Below, piece by piece: positions 63,381 to 64,000 of a stretch of DNA of 64,000 nt; within the stretch, counting starts at the first letter, position 1, and each line of letters begins with the position of its first letter. The stretch is from assembly GCA_921293015.1 (NCBI GenBank), contig OV121081.1, forward strand, positions 50,741,877 through 50,805,876, read 5' to 3'. The DNA is from Phorcus lineatus (taxonomy: Eukaryota; Mollusca; Gastropoda; Trochida; Trochidae). Below the pieces are notes generated by a model. It made no database searches, had not been told where the DNA came from, and was given only the letters and a program-made list of their open reading frames with translations. The translations under genes and the position numbers were made by a program.

Positions 63381-64000
63381 TTTTTCCTTAATCATACCAC
63401 TTGTAAAGGACCCTCAAAGACTAAGGTAGTATAGTTAGGTAAAGGGTAGTCTAACGCAATAAAATATATTTTGATTTAAGATAGTGTATTGTAGGGGTAG
63501 GTAAGGTGGGGTTAGGCAGGGTAGAGTGTCTGGTAGGGTTAGAGTTTGTATTTGATAAGATAGATTAATGTAGTGTGTATTGTGGGGTCACATAGGGAAG
63601 TGATGTGTGAGGTGAATGATTCGAAATAAACCGAGAGAGGATAAGTAATGTTGTATAGGATGGGAAGATTTTTTCTATCTTGACATCATTCAAGTAATAA
63701 AATCTGTGACTTAAGTGTGATGTATGATCAACTCATGTGTAACGAAGGATGGCGTCACCTATCAGCTGATTCTGTCTTCATTTACTATCTGCTTCAACTT
63801 TCTCTCATTAACAGGAAGTTCTGGTTTGAGTTTGACACATCATTTCAATATGTAGAGAAGTTGTTCAATCGAAGACTGGCCTTAAGAGCTTAACAATCAC
63901 CATTCATATTGTATGCCAATCCTGACGTTATCACCGGAGATCTCAATAGCCAAATGTCAATATTTAGATGACCCTGTCTTTTAATTGTGCAGCCGAGAAA

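Overview
The window is eukaryotic, AT-rich and mostly non-coding. It has spliced exons with GT/AG junctions, tRNA-derived SINEs, APE-type LINEs, piggyBac, TTAA-type and Tc1/mariner-type DNA transposons, and long palindromic repeats. The repeat style (SINE tails with TTTAACG, LINEs with (ATT)n tails, a CR1-like LINE with a 2A-like peptide) and the receptor's EGF type suggest a marine lophotrochozoan, most likely a mollusc. That assignment is inference; no species is claimed.

Only one host gene can be supported. It lies on the minus strand between 59,235 and 32,935. Thirteen exons were found whose phases match at every junction, giving about 466 codons. They encode a six-bladed YWTD (LDL-receptor type) beta-propeller (exons at 59.2, 56.0, 46.2, 45.3 and 41.9 kb), then three 8-cysteine MEGF/Draper-type EGF modules, one per exon (40.7, 35.2 and 34.6 kb), then five tiny 33-36 nt exons encoding a Pro-rich 11-12 residue cassette repeated in tandem (33.7-32.9 kb). 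The first exons and the membrane or 3' end were not found. Introns are full of transposons: a piggyBac element with a nested SINE, LINE pieces, a Tc1/mariner relic, SINEs, and two copies of a TTAA-flanked THAP-domain (Kolobok-like) transposon in opposite orientation on either side of one propeller exon.

The first ~31 kb contains no recognisable host gene. It is dominated by one repeat theme: the palindromic word GAAC-NN-GTT(C), with TA or CG-type centres, recurring every 20 or 21 bp. It appears as clean arrays (16.3 kb, 21.3 kb, 14.6 kb), as a long decayed array (11.2-13.5 kb), inside ~390 bp tandem units (26-28.8 kb), and inside a large foldback element (1-5 kb) with arms over 2 kb. A second foldback copy (14.1-21.8 kb) has been split by a 4.6 kb CR1-like LINE that carries an ORF1 remnant, a 2A-like motif, endonuclease and reverse transcriptase, with one frameshift and a 10 bp target duplication.

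Most signals of interest are therefore structural: the helically phased palindrome arrays, the foldback units, the tandem exon cassettes, and the inverted transposon pair flanking an exon. All calls come from reading the sequence; no database search was run.
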